64,000 nucleotides of DNA from Selaginella moellendorffii. Taxonomy: Eukaryota > Streptophyta > Lycopodiopsida > Selaginellales > Selaginellaceae. Shown in pieces: positions 36,594 to 47,880 of the stretch. The notes under the pieces are model-generated. The model was not told where the DNA came from, ran no database searches, and saw only the letters and a list, made by a program, of their open reading frames with translations. The translations under genes were made by a program, and so were the position numbers. Position 1 is the first letter of the stretch; each line of letters begins with the position of its first letter. The stretch lies in NCBI RefSeq assembly GCF_000143415.4, contig NW_003314355.1, positions 406,092 through 470,091 of the forward strand. The letters are read 5' to 3'.

Positions 36594-36599
36594 GCAAGG

Positions 36600-37060
36600 A
36601 CCTGTAGAGCCACAACCTTTGCTACTCATCCATGAGACAGTGCTTTGCCACAACAGTTGCAAGTTGTATGAAAAACCCCTAGAGCTTGGCAATGTGAGTC
36701 TGGATACTGTCATTTTCCTCTAGCCTCAAGAAATCCATTTGTGAATGGATGTTGAAGATATCCATTTCACTCTTGGTGCTATAGGTGTTGCTTAACCACT
36801 TCCAAAGCATTGCTACAGTGGACTTTGGAATTGATGGGACAACAAAGAGAACATTCGAGAACAAGCACATCATAATACTCCCTCTAGCCTTGGAATCCCG
36901 AAGGTTCTAATCATGCACAGCAGTGCTAAAGCCTAGAGCCAGTGATGGCTATGTCCCATCTACAATCCCCAACAAACCATGTAAGATTCAAGATGGATCA
37001 TGAATCTTTCAAACCCTTCTCCATCAAACTTGCGGATGGATGGCTTTCCTTCCATAGCGC
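36600..37060 (-). pseudogene. Copia gag fragment
   Basis: A minus-strand frame at 36679-36873 reads ...AMLWKWLSNTYSTKSEMD...HIAKL, which has the tryptophan/leucine pattern and the SIQTHIAKL-like stretch of copia gag polyproteins (UBN2 family). It encodes part of the particle protein. The frame is short and broken. It is followed rightwards by the PBS, so it is the start of the polyprotein. Confidence 0.65.
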
Positions 37061-37067
37061 TATCATA

Positions 37068-37079
37068 GCTCTGATACCA
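37068..37079 (-). promoter_or_regulatory. Primer-binding site of the copia element
   Basis: GCTCTGATACCA is the exact complement of the initiator tRNA-Met end. The LTR begins at the next base, TGAGACAAATCG. Confidence 0.82.
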
Positions 37080-37450
37080 TGAGACAAATCGGGATCAAAG
37101 CACACCATGCTAGCGGACAGAACAGGAAAACCTTAATGTCAATGTGGCGAGGTGTGTCATGTAACAGTAGAGACAGTCATAGTCACTGGATGAAATCCTT
37201 GAGACAAATGGATCGCTGGGATCATTGCCTTGAATGATATATATACCTAGAAAATGTGATGCTACTAGGATGTTGCACACACACACTCCTCATGTGAGAA
37301 ATTTGAGCCACCACATTGCAACCGGTGAATCACATTTTTGGTCAAACATTTGAATACTCTGAATTGAAATATTGAGAATGGTGGCAAATTGCTATGGAAG
37401 CAAGCACCGTTGTATGATGTGCTCTTTGAAAACTTTTGAGAAAGCTTGCT
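37080..37450 (-). repeat. 5-prime LTR of the copia element (right limit uncertain)
   Basis: Begins TGAG immediately after the PBS. The right end is not defined because the partner LTR is outside the window. A different duplicated sequence starts at about 37459. Confidence 0.5.
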
Positions 37451-37458
37451 CTTCTAAA

Positions 37459-37742
37459 ATAATATCTTAAACGGATGTTGCTGGTTCTTGTTCCAGCATG
37501 CTTATACTTTGCTTCTCAGAAGTAGCGTTTGCATTGGCTGCTTGCTCAGATTGAGACGCAGAGTCCATCCAACCCACTTTGTTTGCCATGGCCTCTGGGT
37601 TTTTAAATAAAACGAGCAAGTGAGAGTTTCATTCCATCGAGAAGAGAATGGTTTCTTTCTTGAGCTTGACAGCAGCAACAAGCTGAGTGCCATGCCCAGA
37701 ATTTACGCCCACAAAACAAGGAATTCTTGCGCTGCTGTTTAC
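37459..37742. repeat. Duplicated segment, left copy
   Basis: It matches 41150-41410 nearly base for base, from ATATCTTAAACGGATG to TCTTGCGCTGCTGTTT. A minus-strand frame in the right copy (41154-41423) reads VKLKKETILF and FKNPEAIANKLGWMDS, which I do not recognise. Stops and a 20-base difference separate the copies. Confidence 0.8.
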
Positions 37743-37744
37743 AT

Positions 37745-37895
37745 TATGGTATACGTTAAGAAGCAAGCAATTAGTGTCCACTTTGGACGGGAACCTGATG
37801 GCTGGATATCTGGCTAGAATAAAGAAATATATTGGCAAGGTCACAGGTTCGAATCCACAGCCAGAGAGCCAATCAATTTCTTTTGTATGAACGGA
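37745..37895 (+). mobile_element. SINE-like tRNA-derived repeat, copy 1
   Basis: A segment of about 140 bp is repeated at about 39588-39730. It contains AAGGTCACAGGTTCGAATCC, which includes the RNA polymerase III B box GGTTCGAATCC as in a tRNA T-arm. An A-box-like TGGCTAGAATAAAG lies about 35 bp upstream. The two copies share the interior and diverge just after TTTTGTATGAA. No clear target duplication is seen. Confidence 0.5.
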
Positions 37896-38039
37896 ATGCT
37901 CTTCAAAAAACAGGAAGCGCTTTGTGTGCCTCCTGGATTTCTCTTGCAAAGTCGCTGCCTTTTGGCTGTCACTCTCACGCTCTCGGCAGTGTTGCTGGAG
38001 CTAAAGCTTCTATCTTACCTGATCCCCCAGCGGGACGCC

Positions 38040-38480
38040 GCGACCTAGAACGCGATGATCCACGCCTACTCCGCGCAGGGTTCAGGCTCTTGGATCGTGC
38101 GATATTTCCTTTCACTGGCAAATGCGAGCAGCAAGAACACACGGGGCATTCGATCGACACGGCGTCAATCTTGTTCGATTGAATGCCCCAGTGTCCTGCA
38201 AAACAGTCGTCAAATCCTACATCTGGATCTCCAATCTCGGCCAGGCAAACAAGATCTTCGATTCCATGCCGGATCATGACGTGGTTGCTTGGAACTCACT
38301 CATTACACTGTATGCCCATTCCGGGCATCTTGAGCTTTCCAAGAACACGGAGTTCCGTGATCGTCTCTTGGAACGCGATGATCACCGCGTATGTGGCGGC
38401 ATCCCGTACCCGCGACTGAGAGTCTATGTTTGATTGCGTCTTAGAGCGCCATGGAACTCAATGATAATGGCGATAGGGGC
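38040..38480 (+). pseudogene. PPR protein pseudogene fragment (PLS type)
   Basis: Frame 38122-38433 contains a clear PPR unit, ANKIFDSMPDHDVVAWNSL followed by ITLYAHSGHLE. Neighbouring frames give MIHAYSAQG, ILFD.MPQCPAKTVV and VSWNAMITAYVA, which are further repeat units separated by frameshifts. At about 38500-38560, ICENGHFDEAVHE looks like another unit. PPR proteins of this kind bind organellar RNA and many guide C-to-U editing. Fewer than five repeats survive, in at least three frames, with no start, transit peptide or C-terminal domain. It is a decayed fragment. Confidence 0.7.
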
Positions 38481-38814
38481 AAATTGTGGCAGCGAAATCG
38501 ACCTTCGATCCTCGCATTTGCGAGAATGGGCATTTTGACGAGGCTGTTCACGAGATCCTGCGCAAGACCATTGTCTGCTGGATAGCTCTCACGCCAGTTT
38601 CAACTTGAGCGCCGGCAGGAGAAAGGAGGAGCTGCTGCACTACCACAGTGTTGTGGCTTTTGGATTGATCAGCAGGGGACGATCTATAACCGTGAGAGAG
38701 GCCTTGCCGTTTCCATCACTTGAGCAATGGGACGTGTTTACTGGTGACTTTAGTCGGATGTGTTAGGATGCTTGAATCCAGAATTTGCGAACCGGTGAGG
38801 CCCAGAAATCTGTG

Positions 38815-39420
38815 CTCAAGAACAATGTCATGGAAAACCACCGCCATTGCCATTAACTACATGATGCCTCGATGACGATCCGCTGCTCCCGGCGGGGGCG
38901 CTTGTGCAAATCTCATGAAATAAAGAATGTAGCTATGTGAGTCGAGCTGATCGACTCTCTTCTCGATGACTTGTCTGGGGATCCGGTCTGGCTCAATCTT
39001 CAAACTAGACTCACAAGCACTCACAAGCATTGCTGTTCCATGGTTCTTCTTTCGCCCTTTTTTTCTCTAAACACTCTTGTGAAGGACAGCCACCTTCTGG
39101 CCTCGAGTATTTTCCATGCATTGCCCCTCTTTTTCACACACTGAACCTTGTGGGTGTGACTTGAAAGTTCATGGAGTTTTTCAAATCTTTGGTCTTGTTG
39201 CTGCTAGGAACAAGCATCAAACTTGGATAGAACATGACAAGAAAGTGCCTTGATGAAATCTCAAGCTCCCCAGGATTTGAAAGAACAGAGAAGTACCTCC
39301 AGCCTTGGGCTCTTAACTTTGCTGCTAATCATGAGCATGCCTGGATCAATTTAAACTCCAATGCTCAAACAAGCCATCTCCAGACATTTGGTCTTTGTTG
39401 ATTTCTGTTGCAGCAAATCC
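38815..39420. repeat. Locally duplicated PPR-flanking sequence, left copy
   Basis: It corresponds piecewise to about 40365-41150. Shared landmarks are GCCATTGCCATTA, GAGTCGAGCTGATC, ACTCACAAGCA, AGGATTTGAAAGAA and CTCAAACAAGCCATCT in the same order. Together with 37459-37742 versus 41150-41410 this points to a rearranged segmental duplication. Confidence 0.6.
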
Positions 39421-39587
39421 TGTTTCAGAAGAAAAGGTAGCTTGCCTTTGTCCATCCCAGGGATTCTTCCAAACTTAGTGGTGAAATCTTCATTCTATAA
39501 TAGTTTCTTTGACAGCCGCAGAAAGGACGACAGCCTTATAAAACATTCGCGAGAGCTTGCGCCGTTGTTACATTATGGTGAAGATAA

Positions 39588-39730
39588 GATATACGTTAAG
39601 AAGCAATTAGTGTCCAATTTGGACGGGAACCTGATGGCCGGATATCTGGCTAGAATGAAGAAACATATTGGCAAGGTCACGGGTTCGAATCCACAGCCAG
39701 AGACCCAATCAAAATTTTTTGTATGAATGG
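39588..39730 (+). mobile_element. SINE-like tRNA-derived repeat, copy 2
   Basis: It is the partner of the repeat at 37745-37895. AAGGTCACGGGTTCGAATCC is a typical tRNA variable-loop plus T-arm sequence. It ends in AAAATTTTTTGTATGAA, a possible simple tail. Confidence 0.5.
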
Positions 39731-39799
39731 GCAACCGAGCACTCTTGTGCCTTTGCATCTTGCAAGCTACTGTGCCTGGTGAGATCGAGATGATGTCCG

Positions 39800-40375
39800 C
39801 GATCATGAAGCACTTAAGATGCGTGGGAAGCTAGACGAGGCGGAGTTCATAGCGTCGAGCCAAATTTCAGCACTGGAGAATGAAAGAGTGGGGAAAAGTC
39901 CGATGCTAGTGTAGCTCCAACCATTCTTCTCGATGCGAGTGTCCGAGCTGCAACCGAGTGCCTCAATTGGGAGCCGAATGAGGCTCGAATGTGCTCTTGG
40001 CACAAGTGATCCAGGCCAGGCCAGCAACGACGACTAGCGTGTGGATCTCCACCGGATCGGCATTGATAAAGAGAAATAATTGGATGCTCGCCATCGAGAA
40101 AAAGAGTGCCAAGGCAACGGGCAAATGCCGCAATCGCAATGTTCCACGAGAAAGAATCTCGATCCCAGCGCCCACACTTTCCAGACATTTCCATGACCAG
40201 ATTAGCAAGGAAGCTCGAGGCCGCTGGAGACGATTTTCCTCGTGGATGCGCCTTCCCCCTCCCAGATCTGTGCTCACCGCATTCTCACGAAGGCGTCCAC
40301 CGCTGGAGATCGCTCCTCCTTCCTGCAATTCTTGGCTGGGTGGCGCCTCCTCGTCAAGGCTCAAGAACGATGCCA
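39800..40375 (-). pseudogene. PPR protein pseudogene fragment, minus strand
   Basis: Reading right to left in shifting frames gives AVDAFVRM, GRRIHEE then IVSSGLE after a one-base shift, then LANLVMEMSGKCGR and RDSFSWNIAIAAFAR. This is the order of PPR units in land-plant PLS proteins (a GRRIHE-like unit, a YGKCG-like unit, a SWNxMIAAYAR-like unit). Downstream, LFLDGEHP and CRSGGDPH resemble the next unit. At least three frameshifts mean no functional protein. It faces the PPR fragment at 38040 in the opposite direction, so it is a separate relic. Confidence 0.68.
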
Positions 40376-41150
40376 TTGCCATTATAAGCTACTGCTCCAC
40401 ATTTTCAATCAAGGGGGCTCTTTACCCGGGCGTGCTCTATGAGTCGAGCTGATCTCATCGAGCGTGGTCTTTCTTCTCTGGCTCAAACCAAGCTAGACAT
40501 CTTCAAACTAAGCTCACAAGCACAAGCACTGCTTTTCCCCGGTATGTATGGTTCTTCTCGCGCTCATTTTTCTTATACTCTTGTCCAGATCGCTTCATTC
40601 CTCATCTTCGCCACCCTTTGGCCTTGAGTATTTTCCGTTCATTGTGGTCACTCCACGCCTTAGATGTTGATGAACTACAGTCGCCTCCATTTATCTCTGA
40701 GTTTGTGACCTTTGTTTTATGCCATCTGCCCTTTGGAAACTTTTTGCTCACAGCTGATTGAGTTTGAGCTCCATCAAGGCTCTCACAAGATTGGACAATA
40801 GTGTGAAAGACAGATCATGGCCATACTTTTGGCACCCAAAACCATGTGTTTGAAGACAAGCTTCACTAGCTAGTTGCACCAAGATCACCACCAATTCCAT
40901 GGGGTGTGACTTTATGTTGAATCCAGGATTTTCCTTAGAGCTTCCCTGGTTTATTGGATCTCTGGTGCAACCCTGGAGTTTTCCTTGTGGGTGAGTTTGG
41001 GAGCAACATATTATTGCTAGGAAAAGGCATCAAACTTGGAGCTCGACTCTCATGCCCCGAGGATTTGAAAGAATTGAAACCAATGAACCTCCAGCTTTGA
41101 CAATAGATGGAACCATACTCGAGCTCAAACAAGCCATCTTCCAGAACAAT
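40365..41150. repeat. Locally duplicated PPR-flanking sequence, right copy
   Basis: Partner of 38815-39420. It also has a PPR-like plus-strand trace (NDAIAIISY) at about 40368-40395. Confidence 0.6.
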
Positions 41151-41410
41151 ATCTTAAACGGATGTTGCTGGTTCTTGTTCCAGCGTGCTTATACTTTGCT
41201 TCTCAGAAGTAGTGTTTGCATCGGCTGCTTGATCAGAATGAGACACAGAGTCCATCCAACCCAGTTTGTTTGCAATGGCCTCTGGGTTTTTAAATAAAAC
41301 GAGCAAGTGAGAGTTCAAGAAGAGAATGGTTTCTTTCTTGAGCTTGACAGCAGCAACGAGCTGAGCGCCATTGCACCCACAACAAGGAATTCTTGCGCTG
41401 CTGTTTGACT
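41150..41410. repeat. Duplicated segment, right copy
   Basis: Partner of 37459-37742 in the same orientation. The boundary at about 41410 coincides with the change to AT-rich DNA. Confidence 0.8.
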
Positions 41411-41626
41411 TATGCATAATCATCTAGATTAATCTCATGTTTACAATTTCTTAAAATCGCTAAAAACAAAGAAATTTTAATTGCAATAATTATGTTTAGA
41501 ATAGTATATTCTAGCATACTTTTCAATCAAAGTACTTTAATGCTGTTTTTAAGCAAAGTGGATATACCTAGAATATGTTGGATATTCTAGGATATTTTAC
41601 CATCTTATTTATTTATATTAATCTTA

Positions 41627-41652
41627 CTAGCTAGGATCCCAGCTCTGCTGGG
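41627..41652 (-). mobile_element. Possible Helitron 3-prime terminus
   Basis: On the minus strand, hairpin CCCAGCAGAGCTGGG (6 bp stem) is followed seven bases later by CTAG and then T. Helitrons end in a short hairpin near a terminal CTRR and insert before T. The body would extend to the right. I did not find the TC-type 5-prime end or a Rep/helicase frame. Confidence 0.4.
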
Positions 41653-44600
41653 GGAGATAGTATGCCAAAGTATAATAGATTACTTAAGTTACAATTTTAT
41701 TACATTCATGAAAAACTTTGTGAGGACACTAAATAGCATTAAAGAGAATATATGTTGGATCTAAGAAATGCTTAATGGTTTATAGCAAAAAACTGTTATG
41801 AATCAAAGATGAAACATTAATTATAAACACAATAATGGATTCATTCTTTAAAAGCAAGTTATATGGTGAATATGAATCATTAGATTACAGCAAAGAATAG
41901 TCATATGTGGGAAAGAATAAGGTTTTGTTATTGGTTGGTTAGTTATGCAACTTTGGTTGTGTATGTATGTTGGACTTATATATAGTAAAGGGTACTTTGT
42001 GGCCAACCTAGAAATAATATTTTGTAATAAGAAATTGAGAAAAGAATCAGTGTCTTAATTTACCATTCACTTGTAAGGATGTCTTGAGCATATACACACA
42101 CACACTTTTTCTCCAACAATGGCAGAAAGAAATTTATATATACTTGAGCTAGAAAGTAATCAGTGTAAAAGTGGAATTCCCTCCCTACTTGAGTAGTTTA
42201 AATAAACACTAAGCTTATTTTTATTACTAAAAAGAAAAAGATATCAGAAATGCTTTTGAGAACCATGTGTTTCCTTTTGGATTAGCCATTAGGTTACAGC
42301 TGTATAAAACACTTTTCTCTTAGAGCACATATTTGCAATGATTAATATGGCTATTATGGAAAGATAATGCCATAAGGGATTCTTATGGCATGAATTGTCC
42401 CATTTCCAAGCTACATCAAGAGCATTTAACTTCATGAATTTGGGGAATCACAGAGTTAATGCCTTTTAATAAAATTAATATTAGCATAGAAAAAGTTTTA
42501 TTTAGGGCTTACTTATTTATCTTTATCCTCCAAATAGTCTCAAAGAAATTAAAGTAAAATGATTGAAGACCTTTTATTAAAGGTTGAGATTGACATCTTT
42601 TAGAAGTGCTTTGATTAATTGATAAATAAAAGATTTATTCTTTTCTTAATAAATTTATAAGATTTAGAAATATTTACAAAGGATTATTATTATTTTATGG
42701 CTATGATGTCGTTTACTATTATTAGCATAGTAACGATTGAATTAGTTTTAATCTAGACCACTCACTCTTGTATATAAGCTAGGGTTTTTGGGCTAATCGA
42801 ATACACTTTTATATTCCATGCACCCACATTAGTGAAGATGAAGAGCAATTTTGGTCCTCCTTGAGAAGTGCTTAAATTTGTGTGTTTGGTTTAGCTTTTG
42901 TATTGTCTAGATCTCTTTTATTTTTGTAGCTTTTCCATTTATTCTCTTTTGCTTTTTCTATTTTCATTCATCTTTACGGTAGAATAGAGTACTCCTCCTT
43001 TACAAAAGCATCTTCCTCTTTTGACTCTAGAATAACAATTGATGCAATTGCTCAATGTTATATAGTTGCAATTGAATAATAAAACTTAATTGATAGTAAT
43101 ATTCATGATGTATGGTGAAACTTCTCTTGCCTTTGATGCTAATCCTTACGTCTGGCTAAATTTCTTCAATGGGAATCTTGAGGATGATACATACAATTGG
43201 TTTGATCACTTTATAGTGATTGATGATGCCTGGCATTGATATGAGTTTCCCACATATCTCAAAGGACGGTATTGTAATGGTACAATAGTTTGAGTATAAC
43301 CACTCATGTAAATTGGATAAGGGCGAGGATATTGTCGTGGTTGTGATATTTGCTGCTAAGTGTATGATGAGGTTGGCCACATATATTAGAGTTTTCAATA
43401 TTTTTTGAATTGGCACTATCCATTTATTGGGTTAAGGTCTTGGCATTAACAACATCATGTTAATGCTATTGTAGTGGAAGGTTTTGATATAGAGATTTTT
43501 CAAGAACAAGGAGTCATGTGAGTAGTGAAGAGTTTTTGTGTGAATAAGTCAATAACCTTTCCATCTTTTTAGAAGTACAATTCACTTTTTGTCAGTTCAT
43601 CCAATGTTCTCTTTCCAAACTAATTTTTATAATAAGAGGTCCCTTGTTATTTAGTTGATATAAGTTTAAGTTTATCTTCTATTACTCAGCATATATTGTC
43701 ATTTATAGTTGCATCATGTGGTAGAGTCAGTTTTCATTCTCTATAGTAATGGCTGTACACATACATATATCTTTTTATTTTAGATTAAACTTAAAATTAT
43801 TTAGCTTTATTTTTTTTTTAAATTATTAATCATAAAAATATCAAGCACTCTGCTTTATAGAACTACAGCCAATAGGAATTCAGCCAAATGAATGTGATGC
43901 AATTGCAAAAGAAACTCGTGAAAAAATAAGGTGAAATCCAAAGAATTCTTGCTAGTTTGTAAGTGGTCAAATTCTTATTGTGAGAATGAAATGGTCAGTT
44001 ATATGGATCTCCAAGAAGTTTTAATGTCACATTAAACTCTCAAGGGCATTCATGTATAAGCTAAATATAGTGGACATCCTTATTTAATCCAAATAGTGCA
44101 TTCAATCTATTTAACTCCTTGATAGTCTGCAAGAATAATGACATATATTTATTCAATGATAACTAATGGTGTGTTAATTTGTCGTAGCTATTGAAATCAT
44201 TTATTATGGGAAACTGTGTTGACTAAGTTTTATATATCAAGACAATCCCCTATACCATATTTTTTATTGTCTATGAAGTTGTGAATTTCATTGCTAGAGC
44301 TATCATGTGGCACTTTGTTTTTCTAAATGCTATTCCAAAAGGGAGGAGCAACTATGCTAAGTTGGTACTTGAACTTATATAAAGCACCTGTTGTTGTAGG
44401 ATAGAATGTGATGAGCACATAGTGCATTAGGAAGTCATTATTTGTTACTGAATATTTGTTTCATTCCTCTCTAAGAAGCAACACTTGTCCCATCAACTAC
44501 ACCCTTTTACTCTCTATAGTTGCAAATCTAAAAGAATGCCCTCTTGTGCCAATGATTCCTTCTTCCAATTAATACATCCTTTTAGCAACACACTTGTGAG

Positions 44601-47600
44601 ATATGTTTACCCTCTATCATAGGTTCACTTTAGTAAAAAAGAATACTTTTCCAAGGTAGTTTGTAGTTTATCAACTATTAAGCTTAATTCCAGCAAGTAA
44701 AGCCAAATTGCAAAACTGTTACCAAGAATATATATTTTGAAATAGGGGCTAGATTAAAGTAAAGTAATGGAACTTCACATGAGAAAAATATCCTTGAGAA
44801 AATTTTAAAAAAACTATAAGCATTTGAGTTTTGATTTCTTATTTACCCATCACTCAAGTTAGTGACATGACTTCCTAGATGCCCAAAGTTAGATATCTTC
44901 ATGAAAACCCTATCATGCAAATACGTTAGCCTAGTAAATCCTATAGGACTTTCTTGTGGATTTCTTTTGTTTCCAAGCTCAAACAGTAGAAACATCAAGA
45001 ATACACTTCAAGAATGAGACTTCTTCAAAAGAGCATATAATTTTTACTACAACTTACCAATGATCCATCCAAGTTAATAATTTGAAACACATGTTATTTA
45101 TTTTTTTTCATATTTTGGGTTTGTGTGTAATATATGTTATTTTATTAAAAGTGACTAATTTCTTTTTCATGCAACATTAAAACCGTAATTACATCCATAC
45201 ATAAATTAAATTATTTTATTAATGTAGCTTAATTTATAGTTGTAATCCATGATATAAAATTGAAAGTTTAAAACAGATTAATTTAACTTATAAATCACTT
45301 ATAAATTTACATTAGAAATATTAAATAAAGTTAACTAATATTATGCAGAAGATAATAAAATATTGTTTTTTATTCTTCCAATTTACTCTCACTGACAATT
45401 CACCTAAAATCATAATTATTTTAAATTTTTTAAATTTTAATTTTCATATATAACTATTTGATTTGGGTTTGAATTGTTTACTGATTTAGTATATATAAAA
45501 ATTTTTTTGAATGTACTCTTAAATATCTCTTCTTTCTTTACAAATCCACAATAATAGTAGAATATGTTCTTATAAATATTTTTAATATAATATAATTTTT
45601 ATCAAACTCATTAGTGTAATGTTATAATTTATAATTTTATGTTATTCTTTGAGCTAATAGGTAATGTTTTATTTTATTTGAAATCTTTATATAACTGGAT
45701 ATAATTAAGAAAATGGATTTGATCTTTGAATATGTATGAGATGGCTTACACCACATTAGATACCATGTTATATATGAGACATGAATGCATAATTTTATTA
45801 TAAAGCATTAGTATAGGTTTGTCTTAAAGCTTCAATTGAGCTTTATCTTTTTTGTCAATTTTTTATTATATCAATCTATACCTAAGCATAAGGAAAATAC
45901 CCTGTTAGTTCAAATGGTAGATTAAGTATTTTATAAAAAAAATTTAATGGTTTCGAAATAGTGTAAAATTATATGTCACATTTGTGAGAAAAATACATCT
46001 CAGCTGGTAAAGATAGAAAACTTATTTTATTAAATATTTATATTAGATATTTTTATAAAATAAAAATATTAATACATGTGTAAAAGCTTTCTAAACAAAA
46101 TATAAGTTACTAATAGATCAAGAGTATGTAAGATATATTGTAAGTTATAATATATAACATAACTACTATGAAAATTAAATGATAAAGAGAAAAAATATTT
46201 GAGAAAGAAAAACTTAGAATAAGAACAAAGAAATTTAATATGTGACCCTCACAAATAGAAATAAAATTTTAAATATTAAAAACACTGGTCAATATGAAAT
46301 TCTCATGAAAAGTGATTTAGGTTAAAAATTAGTAGAACAACTCCAAAATTAAATATCTAGATTGTAACCCTTAAATTTAAAAATTATAAATTACAGTTCA
46401 TTAGGATTATAATTAGGTAATATCATGCTAGATGTTATGATTTCAAAATTTCTAAGGAAGTTTGAAAATTTCAAAACAATTCCAAGATTGTCTCTTACCA
46501 AAAGATTTTAAATCATATATAGCTAAAAATCTCAAAAAGTATATTTTAAATATAAAATTACTATTATATTATTAAAAAATGCTTACTATTCAGCAATTAT
46601 CTAAAGGAGAATATTATTATGAACAAACTTAGATTATAAGAAATTTTAATAATTTTATTATAAACTTAGAAACCACATTACTATTTAAGTAATAATAAAT
46701 TTATTTTTTGTAGTACTATATTTAATATAATCTAATGATATTTTCAAAATATTCTAAAATTTAAGCGTATTTTGATTTTATTTATTTTTAAAATAATATG
46801 TATTGTTGTTTCAAGATTATCATTTGTGAATAAAGTTTCAAATTCTTCATTCTCTAAATTATATTGTTTGTATGTTCCTTATAAAGAACATAAAAATAAA
46901 TAATTAAACTTAGATCTAACATATTACAATATACAAGAATAATATAATGATATTTTTCACTTTTTAAAGTATAACATAATATAATTATTAACATATAATA
47001 TATACTATAAAGTATTTCTTAAATGAATTTCTTTAAAAAAAACTTACAATTCACATATATAGCTTTTAATTACATTAAGTTTAAGTTTGATAGTTTTTTG
47101 AGGATTTTTATAAGTGAGAATTATTTTCTTAAGTTTTCAAGAGTAGAGTTTTCTACAAAAATAATGATATTTTTGAGATGTTCTTAAGAATTGCATGTTT
47201 GGAATATATACATCTCCAAAGATTTCTCTAAATAGCAAAATGCAATACATCTTTATAAAATATCTGCTTGTGTCATTCTGACCTTGTAAGCATTGGTTTG
47301 TAGTCAAGGAAAGCCACAAAGGCTACAACAGGCAGCTTCTATTTAACTATTTATTAGAGCAAGAAAATATCATACTACAACTTACAGTTTCTCATTCCCT
47401 AGACATTCCTCAGATGCTGCTCATAGAATTCCAGAAGTTGTAACTTGACTACCATAAAACATGAAAGAAGCAGCAAAAAAGTAGCATTCATGTTTTAAAA
47501 GTTTTTTTCTGTTATTGAAAGATATCCAGAGGTTAACACTTTAGAGCCTTACAAGCACCTCATAAATTTCCCTTAAAGAGATGATGTGCAGTTCTATGGT

Positions 47601-47880
47601 TCTTTAAGAATACCTGCTAGTTTGCATCTGTCTTGAACATGTCTTCGTTAGGTCCATTGGAGCAAAGGGTAAACATAAATGCAGAGTTTTCATAAATAGC
47701 ATTTCCTTCCAAATACAGAAGTGACAGGGATGAATTAGAATAGTGGAGGCATGAGAATACATAGGATATCATCTTCTATGAGGTACAATTCAGTAGAATA
47801 CTTTTTTCTTTTATAATTACAAAAGTTTGAAACTTTTACAGATTAGTCTGGATGTGGCCTAAAGAAGAAAGATTGTATGA
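41653..47880. other. AT-rich stretch, no recognisable gene
   Basis: About 6.2 kb with many A and T runs and dense stops on both strands. A TATATAAGC at about 42773 followed by AGGGTTTTTGGGC looks promoter- or LTR-like. The only coding trace is the gag-like fragment at 43105. Between 45100 and 47000 I see only AT-rich low-complexity sequence. Confidence 0.6.
43105..43290 (+). pseudogene. Possible retrotransposon gag fragment
   Basis: The frame from 43105 reads WLNFFNGNLEDDTYNWFDHF, a stop, then EFPTYLKGRYC. The spacing of the WF and the final GRYC recalls the Retrotrans_gag pattern (W/F-rich helix, then F..RF). It is short, contains a stop and has no linked protease or RT, so the call is weak. 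Confidence 0.3.

Larger units (their letters stand above)
32422..37450 (-). pseudogene. Decayed Ty1/copia polyprotein, host of the nested insertions
   Basis: Pieces of one minus-strand element are found at 25209-25214, 32422-32463, 33128-34363 and 36594 to about 37450. From right to left come a PBS (37068-37079), gag, a zinc knuckle, protease-like sequence, the pre-integrase segment and integrase. These are detailed separately. The order gag, protease, integrase before RT is the copia order. RT and RNase H would lie beyond the LARD-A insertions and outside the window. There are several stops and a lost protease motif, so it is dead. TRIM, LARD-A X and Y and a LARD-A solo LTR interrupt it. Confidence 0.82.

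Noticed and set aside
37830-37870. A genuine tRNA gene at the B-box sequence
   Set aside because: The T-arm resembles a tRNA, but no acceptor stem or anticodon arm can be folded around it, and the sequence is repeated as part of a longer unit. A SINE is more likely.
45900-46030. tRNA-like text (CTCAGCTGGTAAAG) in the AT-rich region
   Set aside because: Only an A-box-like string, with no B box at the right distance and no second copy seen.
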